Below are positions 1-11,558 of a stretch of DNA of 64,000 nt, in pieces (position 1 is the first letter of the stretch; each line of letters opens with the position of its first letter). Below the pieces are notes generated by a model that saw only the letters and a program-made list of their open reading frames with translations, ran no database searches and was not told where the DNA came from. The stretch is from Closterium sp. NIES-65 (lineage: Eukaryota > Streptophyta > Zygnematophyceae > Desmidiales > Closteriaceae): contig CANXME010002281.1 in NCBI GenBank assembly GCA_948144175.1, positions 103,501 through 167,500 of the forward strand. The letters run 5' to 3'. The translations under genes were made by a program, and so were the position numbers.

Positions 1-1
1 G

Positions 2-3000
2 GCGTTCCGGGTCTGGGGATCTCAGGCGTTTGTCCGCGACTTGTCTGCGGACAAGCTGTCCCCTCGCGCTGCTCCCTGCGTCTTCCTGGGGTTCCCCCCC
101 GACGCCCCTGGGTGGCAGTTCTACCACCCCACCTCTCGACGTGTTCTATCCTCCCAGGATGTCACGTTCGACGAGTCGGTACCCTACTACCGTCTCTTCC
201 CCTACCGCACTCCGTCCCTCCCCCCGCCCCCGCTCTTCTTGGTACCAGGTCCCCCCCCCGGTAGACCCCCTCCCCCCTCAGGGTCCTGCCCCTTCAGGTG
301 TGTCCAAGGTAGACGCGGTCGAGCCTGTCGAGGTCACTGGTGACTCTGGTGCTGCTGCGTGAGCTGAGCCTGGGGGTGCTGAGCCTGGGGGTGCGGAGTC
401 TAGAGGTGCTGAGCCTGGGGGTGCTGAGTCTGGGGGTGCTGCGCCTGGGGGTACTGAGTCTGGGGGTGCTGGGCCTGGGGGTGCTGAGCCTGGGGGTGCT
501 GGGCCTGGGGGTGCTGAGCCTGGGGGTGCAGAGCCTGGGGGTGCTGGGCCTGGGGGTGCTCCGCCTTGAGGTGCTTCGTCTCGCCGAGAGCCACTCTCCC
601 CACAGGAGCTCCGTGAGTGGTTTGCCCGGCGCTGGAGGCGTGCTGCTGGTGCTGGAGGTTCTTCGGCTGCGGAGGGTGTTGCTGCCGAGCGTCCCGGAGG
701 TACTCGTACTGTGGGTGCTGGAGCTACTTGGTCTGAGGGTTCTCCTAGAGCTGGTGCTGCTAAGGGTGTTGGCGCTGAGAGTACCGCTGGCGGTCCGGCT
801 GGCAGTGCTCCTGAGGGTGCTGCTGGAGGTTCTGGAGCTACTGGAGGTGCTGCTGGAGGTGCTGCTGGAGCGGGTACTCCTGCTGGGGGTACTGGTGCTG
901 TCACTGCTGTTTCTGGTGTCGCCACGCGGCCTCGACCGTACTTCGTTCCGCTACTGCAGCAGGTTCTTGGTCTTACACCTTCTCCTGGTCCTCCTCCTCC
1001 TCCCTTAGAGGGTCCACAGCCGGTCTCCTCACAGTCACACCTACAGCCTGCCTCCCCTTTGCCTGCTCCTTCTCCCTACGCTGGTCCGACTGGAGGTCTT
1101 ACTGAGCGTCATGAGCCTGCGTCTCGTCATGCGTCGCCTGTTCGTCCTGCGCGCACTAGTGGTCGCGGTTCGCGTCAGCGTCCGCCTCCTGTCCCTTACA
1201 CGCACCGGATGTCTCTGCGTCCGTCCACTGCTCCTCTGCGTGCCCCTTTGCCTTCTCCTCCTGCTTCCTCTCTTCCTGCTCTTGCCGACCCGGCGTCGGA
1301 CTCTCTTCGTGCTGCCAGTCCTACTGTCACGCGTCTCCTTGCTACTGCTGTCAGTGACCCTTCTTTCGAGTCTTCTGCTGCGTCTGCCCTTGTCACTGAG
1401 CTTGCGACTTTGCTGCGCGCTGTCGTCTAGACTACGCTGCTAGTCTTGTCGCTGCATCTGAGTCTGCCTGTCCTCCGTCCGTCGGGGGTGAGTGTGCCCT
1501 TGGCACGGACGTCCTTGAGGACAGGCAGGAGGAGTTACAGTGTCTGGCCGCCGCTTCACCTCATCTCGCGTCTGTACTGCTAGCCCCTAAGGGAGACCCG
1601 GATGCACTTGACATCCCGACTCCGCGCTCTTACGCGGAGGCGATAGAGGGTCCCTACTCCTCTCAGTGGCAGGCAGCTATGGATGCAGAGATGGCTTCCT
1701 GGAAGTCCACAGGCACCTACGTTGACGCTGTTCCCCCTCCTGGGGCGAACATTGTTAGTGGCATGTGGATCTTCAGGGTGAGGCGGCCACCGAGTTCTCT
1801 GCCTGTCTTCAAGGCGCGTTACGTGGCTCGTGGCTTCAATCAGCGGCAGGGGGTTGACTACTTTCAGACCTTCTCCCCCACCCCGAAGATGACCACTCTT
1901 CGGGTACTGCTGCACGTTGCTGCTCACCGTGACTACGAGCTGCACTCTCTCGACTTCAGCACTACTTTCTTCCAGGGCAGCCTGCACGAGGAGATCTGGC
2001 TGCGTCGCCCACCTGGCTTCACTGGGTCTTTCCCTCCTGGTACCCAGTGGAGTCTCCGGCGTCCAGTCTACGGTCTCCGCCAGGCGCCACGTGAGTGGCA
2101 CGACACACTGAGGACTACGCTGGCGGCACTTGGGTTTGCTCCTTCTACTGCCGACCCGTCGCTGTTTCTGCGCACTGACACCTCTCTGCCGCCGTTCTAC
2201 ATCCTCGTATACGTCGACGACTTGGTCTTTGCCACAGCTGACACTGCTGGACTCGCCTACGTGAAGTCCGAGCTGCAGAAGAGACACACGTGCACTGACC
2301 TGGGTGAACTGCGCAGCTACCTTGGCTTGCAGATCACCCGGGACAGAGCACGCCGCACCATTACCCTGACTCAGTCACACATGGTGCAGCAGGTCCTTCA
2401 GCGCTTCGGCTTCACGTACTCCTCGCCTCAGGCCACTCCTCTGCCTACTCGCCACTCGCTCTCAGCTCTGCCTTCGGATGAGTCCGTAGAGTCGAGTGGC
2501 CCGTATGCAGAGCTTGTTGGCTGCCTCATGTACCTGATGACCTGCACACGACCTGACCTTGCATACCCTCTTAGCATTCTCGCACGCTATGTTGCTCCTG
2601 GGAGACACCGACCAGAGCACATGGCTGCAGCGAAGAGGGTGTTGCGCTACTTGTGCAGTACGTCGGGCATGGGGCTAGTGCTTGGAGGGCGCAGTCCAGT
2701 GGTCCTCACTGGGCACGCGGACGCTTCTTGGGCTGACGACCAGGCTACGCAGCGGTCGTCACAGGGTTACACCTTCAGCCTTGGTTCCGGCTCTGTTTCG
2801 TGGCGGGCTACCCGCTCGTCTTCTGTTCTCGGCTCCAGTTGTGAGGCTGAGATCTACGCTGGGGCTATGGCTGCACAGGAGTTACGCTGGCTCACCTACC
2901 TGCTGACCGGCCTTGGAGAGCCGCCTCGTTCTCCTCCAGTCCTGTACGTAGACAACAAGGCCATGCTGGCCTTGTGTCGAGAGCAGCGACTGGAGCACAG

Positions 3001-3193
3001 GACAAAGCATATTGCTCTCCGCTACTTTCTTGCTCGTGAGCTACAGCAACGTGGACAGTTGCGACTTGCGTACGTGGCCTCTGAGGCCAACACTGCTGAT
3101 GTCTTCACCAAGGCACTTGCGCCTTGTGATCATCAGCGTTGTTGCACGCAGCTGGGTCTTGTACCTGTCTTGCCTCACTTGCTCACTTCTTGA
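2..3193 (+). pseudogene. copia pol remnant: integrase C-term, linker, RT, RNase H
   Basis: Comparison with the intact C2 polyprotein shows the breaks. Frame 2 from base 2 encodes the integrase C-terminal region (motifs FRVWG, ADKLSPRA, CVFLGF). An extra C in the C run near 255-262 moves it to frame 3. A Gly codon has become TGA at 361-363 inside the AEPGG pentapeptide repeats, and another TGA follows near 567. A one-base deletion near 1406 restores frame 2, which then stays open to the TGA at 3191-3193. The RT/RNase H block carries FKARYVARGF, the catalytic YVDD (about 2209-2220), and RNase H motifs TGHADASW, CEAEIYAG and DVFTKAL. RT itself looks catalytically complete; the element as a whole cannot make a full polyprotein. 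Confidence 0.88.
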
Positions 3194-3405
3194 ATTTGCT
3201 TGTACCTTCACCTATATATACTCTTGCTCTTGCTTGCTTGACTCTTGTATATCTTTATATATGATCTTGCATGTGAACTGGCCTTGTGGCCCTTGAACTT
3301 GTGCTCGGAATGTGTGGTGACTTTGTGATCCACCTTGACCTTTGCTTTGCTTTGCTTGACTGGTCTTGTGACCCCTTGTTCTCCCCCACTTTGCCTATGG
3401 GGGTG

Positions 3406-3542
3406 TGTCAGAACATTATAGCTTACTCATTTCTGTAGGCTATAGTGGGGTATCCCATAGGGGGTACAACCCAATTAGGGTTTCATATTTGTACTCACTT
3501 CATTTCATAGTTCATCCATTTTTTCACGTTCCTTTCTTCACA
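3406..3542 (+). repeat. 3' LTR of C0 with upstream polypurine tract
   Basis: It begins TGTCAGAAC right after the purine tract CTATGGGGGTG (3395-3405) and ends TTCACA. The same short LTR layout and the same purine tract occur in C1, C2 and C3. C2's LTR aligns along the whole length with a few indels and substitutions. Confidence 0.88.
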
Positions 3543-5816
3543 TATCCTTGGTTGGAGCATGTGCAAAGAGGATGTGTTTGTGCAGTCCGTAGTCACTATG
3601 TCCCCCAAATCTATGGGTGACATGCAAGGTTGACTTTTCCAAAAGAACTCTATAGGCGATCACATGCAACTCCATTTCTTCTGCTCCAGCGTGTTTCCTC
3701 GTCAGCATGACATGGTTCGAGTCCGAAGGTCCAATCGATTCGTTGAAAAGTTGATGCTTGTGGGCCCAAGCTCAATCCGTCCGTCCATTCAGCTTTGACA
3801 TTTGCACCAGCCGTCGCCCAACCACCATTGCCCTCCCCACAGTCAAATGACAGAGCAATGGAAGGAGGCACAGTTTTACTTTTACAATGCAAACTGTGTG
3901 AGCAAGGTGCAGGTAGAGAGAGTAGCTATTCAGGTGGCTAGAAAGGGGTATGGATGGATGGTGGCTATTCAGGTGGGAGCTGCTGCAGCATCGCTTGGAG
4001 AAAAAATGGGGGATGGATGGAGGAGACGGGGCAGATGTGGGAGGGGCACAGCCCCTTCAGCCCCCTCAGCCCCCTCAGCTACTACAGCCAACACTACAAA
4101 TACTAGGCTTGTGTCAGCTAACAGGCAATTGCTGGTCAAAAGACTTGTGCATGTCAATAGAAACGTTGTGGTTGTTGCGTTCACCTATCGGATCCATTGC
4201 ATCTTGTAGTGGGTTCAAATCTACGGCCCAGATTCCATCTCTGAGAAACAGTGCTCGATGGACGGTGATCAGAGCAAGGTACAGGTTATGCACCACCCGC
4301 TTCGGGACCTTCCAAGCATGCTGGTCAAGTTCGGCACCGTTTTTCAAGCCTCTGGAGGGGAGTAACGTCTTGTTGGAGTGGGAGGAGTGGCCTCAAGGCA
4401 ATAAAGCTGCTGTGAAGTTTCCTGCCAACCCGAAAGAGAGATGTTTTGGGCTTGGGATTGTGGATGAGTGCGGTGGAGCAGCAAAGAAGCGGACCCCGCC
4501 TCTTCCTCTGCGGCACACATCTGAAGCGGGAGGGAACAACAGGAGTGCTGCAAGGAGAAAAGGTTGTAAGGCAACAGGGCAGAAATCTAGTGTAGAAGCC
4601 AAACAGAGCAGAGCATGTGGGAAACTTGAAGCGAGCAGAGCGTGTGGGAAAAAGGTTGAAGAACCTCGAAGCGCCATGCAGATAGTCACACTACCGCCTG
4701 CCTGAAGGAAGCTTCCAATCGTACGCTGCCGGGCCGATATGGACTTGCTTATGGGTTTAGCCGGGTTCCTAATGGACCCTCCTACATGCACCCACTGCAC
4801 CCACTGCTCCACAGACTTAATAAATTTTGCATCTCTCGCAAGCATGTCTCTCACATGTCTTGGCAGGACTAGCAGGAAGATACGTGGGAAGGATGGGAAC
4901 ACAGATGGCTACGAGAAAATTGGCAAGTGGAGTGGTTGTGAGGGTAGTGGCGACAGCGATGGTAAGGAAAGTGGGGTGAATGATGAGAAGATGATTGAGG
5001 AGGTCACTTGCATGAGCAGGTGCAAGGACTGGTTCGAAAGCATCGACGAGGAGAGTGGTTGTGAGGGTAGTGGCGACAGCGGTGGTAATGAAAGCGGGAT
5101 GAATGGTGGAAAGATGTTAGGCGAGGTCAGTTGCACAGGCAGGTGCACAGGCTGTTGCGTTGGCAGGTGCAAGGATAGGCTTGAAAGCATCGGCGGCTGC
5201 ACAGGCAGGTGCACAGGCTGTTGCATAGGCAGGTGCAAGGATAGGCTTGAAAGCATCGGCAAGGAGAGTTGGATGTGGGGTGGCGAAGTTGCGGGAAGGA
5301 AGGAAGAGTGAGAATGGAGGGGAGGGCAGGGAGGGGAGGGAGAAGACAGTTGTTGAGTTGGTGTGCATTCAGACGGTTACCTACTCGCAACAGACAATGC
5401 TTGCTAGCCTTTGGCCATGGCGAGAGCCATTCAGTCACATTTGTGGGTAGCTACGCACGCGTGCCTGCAAGGAAACACAAGTACAGGGACACCTTGCATG
5501 TGAGGAAGTGAAAAAAGACTTGAAGAATTTATGGTTCTGCTCCATGCTAGCCATGCCACAATAGAAAGACAGTGTAATTGAATCAACTGGTCCGAGACTC
5601 GGACGGAGGGTTCCTTCCAGCATTGCCCGTCTGTTATGTGCTCAGCATGTTGCTGTAAAGCTGAAGAGGAGGAGCCTTCTTCGACGGGTGTGGCAGGGCC
5701 ATGCACACATCAAGCGATTGCAGTGGTGATTTTGACCTATTCAGTGCAATCCTAGATAGGTACCTACTTGGATATTTCACTATTACTATAACAATGTTAC
5801 GATCGGTACGTATGCA
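3543..5816. other. Host intergenic DNA, no recognised gene
   Basis: This stretch lies between C0 and the CTACT target duplication of C1. It is mixed-composition DNA with scattered small ORFs and no conserved domain that I recognise. On the minus strand, 4114-4347 could encode 77 residues that read like ordinary protein (RVVHNLYLAL, DGIWAVDLNPLQ), possibly an exon remnant, but I cannot name it. A pyrimidine- and CAG-rich patch sits at about 4050-4090. The Cys-rich repeat ORF at 4739-5311 is listed separately. Confidence 0.5.
4739..5311 (+). CDS. Hypothetical Cys-rich repeat ORF (190 codons)
   Basis: I do not recognise this protein. It opens with ATG, has a Cys/His cluster near residues 17-24 (CTHCTHC), and then contains in-frame internal repeats. 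A unit of about 43-47 residues beginning SGCEGSGDS occurs twice (about 4930-5190). Its end, CTGRCTGCC.GRCKDRLESIG, is duplicated again at about 5190-5260. The repeat lengths are multiples of three, so the frame is kept although the copies differ by substitutions. No signal peptide or membrane segment is clear. The reverse strand is also open across the repeats (4909-5262), so openness alone is weak evidence. It could be a non-coding minisatellite. Confidence that it is a gene is low. Confidence 0.2.
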   Translation: MDLLMGLAGFLMDPPTCTHCTHCSTDLINFASLASMSLTCLGRTSRKIRGKDGNTDGYEKIGKWSGCEGSGDSDGKESGVNDEKMIEEVTCMSRCKDWFESIDEESGCEGSGDSGGNESGMNGGKMLGEVSCTGRCTGCCVGRCKDRLESIGGCTGRCTGCCIGRCKDRLESIGKESWMWGGEVAGRKEE

Positions 5817-5821
5817 CTACT

Positions 5822-5931
5822 TGTCAAATGTTGTAGCCTGTAGTGAGGTTTGTCTTAGGGAGTACAGAAGTTAGGGTTTGTTATATGTACCCCAACCAAC
5901 ATCAATGGAAGCCCCATTCCTCATTCTGACA
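5822..5931 (+). repeat. 5' LTR of C1 and primer-binding site
   Basis: It starts TGTCAAATG and ends TTCTGACA. The following bases, TGGTATCAG (5932-5940), match the first nine of TGGTATCAGAGC, complementary to the 3' end of plant initiator tRNA-Met; the match then stops (CTAG in place of AGC). At 110 bp this is very short for an LTR of a full-length copia element. Confidence 0.93.
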
Positions 5932-6044
5932 TGGTATCAGCTAGGTTAGGATCCTGTGGGATCCCGTTCCTCCGTTCTCCGTTCGTACCTCCCGAGCCTG
6001 ATCCTACCTCTCGTTCGTACCAGTTTCGTTGTTACCGCGCCTAG

Positions 6045-6560
6045 TACCGAGCGTCGCGCCCGTTCCCCCCCGTCGCGTCGCGCCCGTTCCCCCCGTCGCG
6101 TCGCGCCCGTTCCCCCCGTCGCGTCGCGCCCGTTCCCCCCGTCGCGTCGCGCCCGCCTGTTACCCCCCCCGTCCCGTCGCCCTGTCCCATCGCATCGCCC
6201 TGCCCTGTCCCGTCGCCCTGTCCCGTCGCGTCGCCCTACCCCGTCGCGTCGCCCTGCCCTGTCCCGTCGCCCTGCTCCGTCGCGCCGCCCTGCCCCGTCG
6301 CGTCGCCCTGTCCCGTCGCGTCGCCCTGCCCCGTCGCGTCGCTCCCGCCCTTTCCCCCGTCGCGTCGCCCTCCCTAGGCCCTGGCCCGTCGCCCTCCCTA
6401 GGCCCTGGCCCGTCGCCCTCTCTAGGCCCTGGCCCGTCGCCCTCCCTAGGCCCTGGCCCGTCGCCCTCCCTAGGCCCTGGCCCGTCGCCCTCCCTAGGCT
6501 CTGGCCCGTCGCCCTACCCTAGGCCCTGGCCCGTCGCCCTACCCTAGGCCCTGGCCCGTC
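6045..6560 (+). repeat. GC-rich tandem arrays in the C1 leader
   Basis: The untranslated leader between primer site and gag consists of two arrays. The first, about 6045-6350, repeats a unit built on CGTCGCGTCGCGCCCGTTCC and its CCCTGTCCCGTCGC variants. The second, about 6358-6560, repeats an 18-24 bp unit containing CTAGGCCCTGGCCCGTCGCC. Two frames are open through most of it (5956-6522 and 6029-6547), encoding Arg/Pro-rich repeats. Leaders of C2 and C3 also consist of GC-rich arrays, but with different units. Confidence 0.85.
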
Positions 6561-6642
6561 GCCCTAGCCCGCTCTTCCGCTGCGACTGAGTCCTCTTCCC
6601 CCCCGGTTGTTACTCGCCTGTTCGTTCGCGTTGGTTCTCACT

Positions 6643-9600
6643 ATGGCGACTCCGCGAGTTCTTCGTTTCGACGCCGATTGTAGACCCCTTGACTTTTCCG
6701 TCTGGCTTCTTCGCGCTCGTCGTCTGTTAGAGAGTCAGGTCCAGGGGGGCGAGACCCTCTGGTCACACGCTACTGGTGACCTCCCCGAGCCCCCCGAGCC
6801 TACAGCTTTAGGCCCTGCTCCTGACGACGCTGTTACGGCTCGCTTTGCCCGTCAGCGCGCTGACCGGACGGCTTGGACGTCGCGTGACGCTGCGGCCTGC
6901 ATCGCACTCAGCAGCCTCCTCCCTGAGTCCGAGGAGGTCCACTTTACTCAGGTTCGCACCGCTGCTGCGTACCTCACTGCGATTAAGGCCCGCTACTCTA
7001 CTCCCGCTACTGTCTCTCTCGGCCGTCTTTTCCTCCCGTTCCTGTTTCCTGATCTTGCCTCGTTTGAGCGCTCTGCTGACTTGATCGCTCACCTCCGCTC
7101 GCTCGACGCTAGTTACCGCGCTGCTTGCACTGAGGCACAGCTTGCACTGCTTCCTCCCCCCATGGCGATTACTGTCTATTTCATCGCCACTAGCCTCCCT
7201 GACCGCCTTGCCTCCGTTCGTGACGCGCTTCTGCTGAAGCACCCTAGTGAGCTGACTGTCGAGGTCCTTGAGTCTGCACTCAAGGACGTCGAAAGCAACC
7301 TTCGTTCGGTAGCTGCCGCCTCTGGTACTGTGTCCCCCCCACTCTTCCACGGGTGCACAGTCCCGCAGTTACCCACCTTCACTGCCTCTCTTGCCACTGC
7401 CGCTACTGACGCGACTGCGGCTGCTGTTACGACTGCGTCGCGGTCCCGCGGCAGGGGGGGCAAGAAAGGTGGTTCCGGTGGAGGTGGAGGCGGAGGTAGC
7501 GGAGGTAGTGGGGGTGCTGTTGCGACTGGCGGTGGTGGGAGTGCAGCGTCTGGAGAGACCCCTCGTGCAGCGGCTGGTGACTCCACTGCACCTGCTGGTG
7601 GCGGCGACCCTCGAGCTCGTCAGTCGCCTCCTGTACTGCCGGCCCCGCTAGGTGGAGCAGCGGCGTGGTACCAGGCTCAGCGTCAGCAGCACCTTCAGCA
7701 GCAGCAGCAGCCCCTTTCCTCCCAGCAGCCTCAGCAGCAGCAGCGTCAGCAGCTGGCTCCGGGGTCGGGGCTGCGTCAGCCCCAGCGCGGTGCTGCTTAC
7801 CCTCCCTGCCCCTACCAGGTTCAGTCAGGTCCTCGTCGGGGCCACCCTTGTGGCCGCTTTCACCCCCCTGGTTAGTGCTTTGCTCAGCTCATTGACACGG
7901 TCCGGTTGACCTACGGGGTTGGCGGTCCTGCTCCTGACTAGCTTCCTCTGGTTCAGCGCTACGGCTCCGCTCTGTGGGGCATGTCTGCTGAGCAGTTAGT
8001 TGATCTGATTAGTGCTCCTCATGCTATGTATGCTGTTGTTGACTCTAGTGTTTCTGACTCTGTTTACTCTGGTGTTGTTAGCTTAGGTGCTAGTCTTGCT
8101 CAGTTCCCTGTTGCTAGTGTAGGTACTTGTGTAGACTCTAGACCAGCGACTACCTCAGAGGACGCTTCGCTGTCGTTCACACTGGACTCTGGAGCCTCCC
8201 ACTGCTTCTTTCGGGACAGCACGACACTTACACCACTTCCAGCGCCTGTTTCTGTAGCGTTGGCTGATCCCACTACGGGACCAGTCACTGCACGTCACAC
8301 TACCACTTTACCGTGTCCTGCTGCTCCCTCCGGGTCTCTCACTGGGTTTCACGTCCCCTCGTTCTCCCGGAACTTGGTGGGCGTGCGACCCCTCGTGAGT
8401 CAGCACGTGGGTGTGTGGTTTGAGCCTTCTGGAGAGACTGCGGTGTGTGTTGACGGAGACTCTTACCAGCCTCTTGCTACCTTTACTGCTGAGCCGGGCT
8501 CGGGTCTCTACACTCTTCACACTGGCCCGCGTGCGCCGCAGCAGCAGCCGCAGCAGCAGCAGCATCCGCAGCCGCAGCAGCAGCAGCAGCACCAGCGGCC
8601 GCACCAGCAGCCCCCCCTACTGCCACTGCCCCCGGTTCCCCCCCCCGTTCGGGTCCCCGCGTCTCACCAGGTTGCTACGTCCCCCCAGGTGTCTGTGTCG
8701 TGTCAGGTTCCTACGTCTGTTCCAGTCGCTGCGTCGTGCTCCTGCCGGTCACTTGCCCACCCCACCGTTCTGTGGCACCACCGGATGGGGCACCCGTCCC
8801 TTCCACGTCTGCGCGCTATGTCTAGTCAGCGTCTTGTCCTAGGCCTCCCACGTGTCTTGCCGTCGCTGCCGCCTTCGCTTGCGCCGCCGTGTCGTCCCTG
8901 CGTCGAGGGTAGGTTGCGCGCCACCTCTCACTCCTCCTCCCTTCGTCCGGCCACCGAGCCTTTTGAGACGCTTCACTTGGACGTCTGGGGCCCAGCCCCT
9001 CGTCTAGGCCCTGAGCGTGAGCGTTACTTTCTGGTGGTCGTTGACGACTTCTCCCGCTACACCACAGTGTTCCCTCTGGCGAAGAAGTCTGAGGTGACTT
9101 CTACGCTGATCAGGTGGTTGCTCACCACTGAGGACACTCGTGGTCGTCGTGTCAGCTGTCTCCACTCCGACCGTGGGGGTGAGTTTCGCTCCGGCATTCT
9201 CGCTGGATTCTGTCGCGAGCAGGGCATTCGTCAGTCCTGGACGCTTCCAGAGTCCCCACAGCAGAATGGGGTTGCTGAGCGCCGCATAGGCCTGGTCATG
9301 GAGATCGCCCGCACCTCCCTGACTCACGCCTGTGCCCCCCATTTTCTGTGGCCCTACGCGGTCAGGTACGCCGCGCACCAGCTGAACCTCTGGCCACGTG
9401 TCTCTCGACCAGAGGTTTCACCGACCAGTCTTTGGACAGGGTCCCCTGGTGTTGCGTCGCGGTTTCGTGTCTGGGGGTGCTTGGCTCTTGTCCGCGACAC
9501 CTCCGCGGACAAGCTCTCGCCTCGTGCCGTCCCCTGTGTCTTCCTTGGTTTCCCTGAGGACTCCTCTGACTTCACCCTTTACCACCCTCCCTCTCACCGG

Positions 9601-11215
9601 TTCTTTGACTCCCGTGACGTCCGTTTCGAGGAGTCCACTCCGTACTACGTCAGGTACCCCAGTCGAGGTCTCCCGGTTCCTCCTCCCCCCCTCTTCCTGA
9701 CTGCCGTTCCCCCTCCTGCTCCCCCGGTACAGCCTCCCCCCCCTGGTCCAGCCACGTCAGGTGTGTCCCAGGCTACCCCTCCTCCTTCGGTAGCCCCTCC
9801 GATACAGCCTCCCTCCCCACAGTCCTCCTCGCAGCGTGCCGCTGGTGCTAGCTCTCGAGAGGTTGGTGCGGCGCCTGTTCCTGTACCGGTTTCTGGTTCT
9901 GGGGGTGCTGGAGTTGGAGCTGGAGTTGGAGCTGGGGTTGGAGCTGGAGTTTCTGGTTCTGGAGTTGGAGCTGACCCGGTGGGTGCAGAGGACTCTTGTC
10001 GTCCGGGAGCTGGTGCTGGCCGCGCGGACACTGGGGGTGCTGCGTCTGGGGGTGAGGGTGCGCCTCCTTCGGGTTCAGGTGAGCCTGGGTCTGGAGCTGG
10101 TGTTAGTGCTGCCTCTGGGGGTGGTGCGCCTAGTTCTTCTGGGGTGGACTCTGGAGCTGCCGCTGCTTCGGACACTACTCTACCCCCCCACCCCTACCCG
10201 ACTAGGCACCAGGCTCGTGTTCGCCGTGCCCGTGACGAGCAGCTGGCGTTGGAGAGAGAGGAGAGGGAGTTACAGCGGCTGGAGGAGCAGCAGCAGCAGC
10301 TCGAGCCGTAGGAGCAGCAGCAGCAGCAGCAGCAGCTGGACCCGCAGGAGCAGCAGTCCCAGCAGCAGCCGCGTCCGCAGCAGCAGCAGTCGCAGCCGCA
10401 GCAGCAGCAGCCACTTCCTCCTCCTGTCTCGGGTCTTCGGATCCTTGGTCTCCCCTCCCCTTCTCCTCCCTCCTCCGCCTCTCCTCCTGTCTACGGTCCC
10501 ACGTTTCCTCCTCCTGACTCCTCCCCCGCTGTTTTCCCCAGTTCTCCGCCCTTGTCCTCTTCTCCTCCGTCTCGTTCTTGGGCTACTCGTCGCTCCCCTC
10601 GTGCTCGTCCCTCGTCTCCTGTTCCTTTCACTGACCTTCGTACTGCCTTCCTTCTTTCTAGTCCACCTCGTCCGTCTCAGTCTGTGCTTCCGTCTCCTCC
10701 TGAGTCGGCCCTCACTGTGTCGCTCCCTACTCCTGTCACTGACTACTACCGCATGTACCGTCCTGTTCTCTCTCGTGTTCTCGCCTCTCTTGCTACTCAC
10801 CCTCGTGTCTCTGTGTCCGCTCTTACTGCCGCGGTTACTGACTTTGCCTCTACCCGCCGCCTTGACTACGCCACCACGCTTGTGACTGCTCCTCCTACCA
10901 GTCCTCCGGTCGTCGGGGGTGTGTCTGCCCTTGGCTGTGACGCCCTAGAGGACAGGCAGTTTGAGCTAGAGTTCCTGGCAGCCGCTTCCCCTCATCTCTG
11001 TGCCATGCTCCTCGCCCCTGAGGGTGACCTCGACGCCCTTGACATTCCGACTCCTCGCACTTACGCTGAGGCAGTGTCAGGGCCTTGGGCCTCTCACTGG
11101 AGAGCTGCCATGGACGCAGAGATGGCCTCCTACAGATCCACAGGCACCTACGTCGATGAGGTTCCCCCCCCTGGGGCGAACGTAGTCGACGGCATGTGGA
11201 TCTACAGGGTGAAGC
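6643..11215 (+). pseudogene. C1 gag-protease-integrase-RT start, with three TAG stops
   Basis: One reading frame runs from the ATG at 6643 (MATPRVLRFDA, matching C2's MATPNVLTFDA) to the C2 insertion point. Gag covers about the first 250 codons, followed by a Gly-rich patch and a Gln-rich patch. A Cys/His box (CPYQVQ...CGRFH) is cut by TAG at 7873-7875. A second TAG is at 7939-7941 and a third at 10309-10311; in each the frame resumes at once and Gln fits the context (for example QLEP-stop-EQQQ). The protease has LDSGASH near 8190. Integrase shows HLDVWG, HSDRGGEF and SPQQNGVAE, so all three catalytic acidic residues are present. A Pro/Gly/Gln-rich linker leads into RT at AAMDAEMASY, ending at YRVK where C2 entered. 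Confidence 0.9.
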
Positions 11216-11347
11216 TGTGAAAGAGAGAACGTGAATGGAATGACTATGAAAGAAGTGAGTACAAATAGGAAACCCTAATTGGGTTGTACCCCCTATGGGA
11301 TACCCCACTATAGCCTACACAATAGTATAAGCTATATAGTTCTGACA
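11216..11347 (-). repeat. 3' LTR of C2
   Basis: Read on the minus strand it starts TGTCAGAAC and ends TTTCACA. The purine tract GCCTATGGGGGTG lies directly beside it at 11348-11360. It is identical to the 5' LTR. Confidence 0.96.
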
Positions 11348-11558
11348 CACCCCCATAGGCAAAGTGGGGGAGAACAAGGGGTCACAAGACCAGTCAAGCA
11401 AAGCAAAGCAAAGCTCAGGGTGGATCACAAAGTCACCACACATTCCGAGCACAAGTTCAAGGCCACATGGCCAGTTCACATGCAAGATCATATATAGAGA
11501 TATACAAGAGTCAAGTAAGCAAGAGCAAGAGTATATATAGGCGAAGGTACAAGCAAGG

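Larger units (their letters stand above)
1..3542 (+). mobile_element. Partial Ty1/copia element C0
   Basis: The window opens inside a copia element, just after the integrase catalytic core, and the element runs to the end of its 3' LTR. The 5' half lies outside the window, so its target duplication cannot be checked; the 5 bases after the LTR are TATCC. Its reverse transcriptase and RNase H are nearly the same as those of C2 (11216-18598), and its LTR is the same type (137 against 132 bp), so C0 and C2 are one family. C0 is decayed (see its coding entry), whereas C2 is intact. Confidence 0.93.

Noticed and set aside
278-925. Pro/Ala-rich and Leu-rich ORFs opposite or beside the copia linker
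   Set aside because: They are shadows of the 15-bp AEPGG repeat and GC-rich linker of C0. The same shadows appear at C2 (13745-14464) and C3 (44085-45395).
7873-10311. TAG read as glutamine (altered nuclear code, as in some ulvophyte algae)
   Set aside because: C2 and the host genes use CAG and CAA normally, several genes end in TAA or TAG at the expected C-terminus (FAM32A-like TAA, C1 RNase H TAG), and C2 encodes the same protein without internal TAG. Mutation is the simpler explanation.
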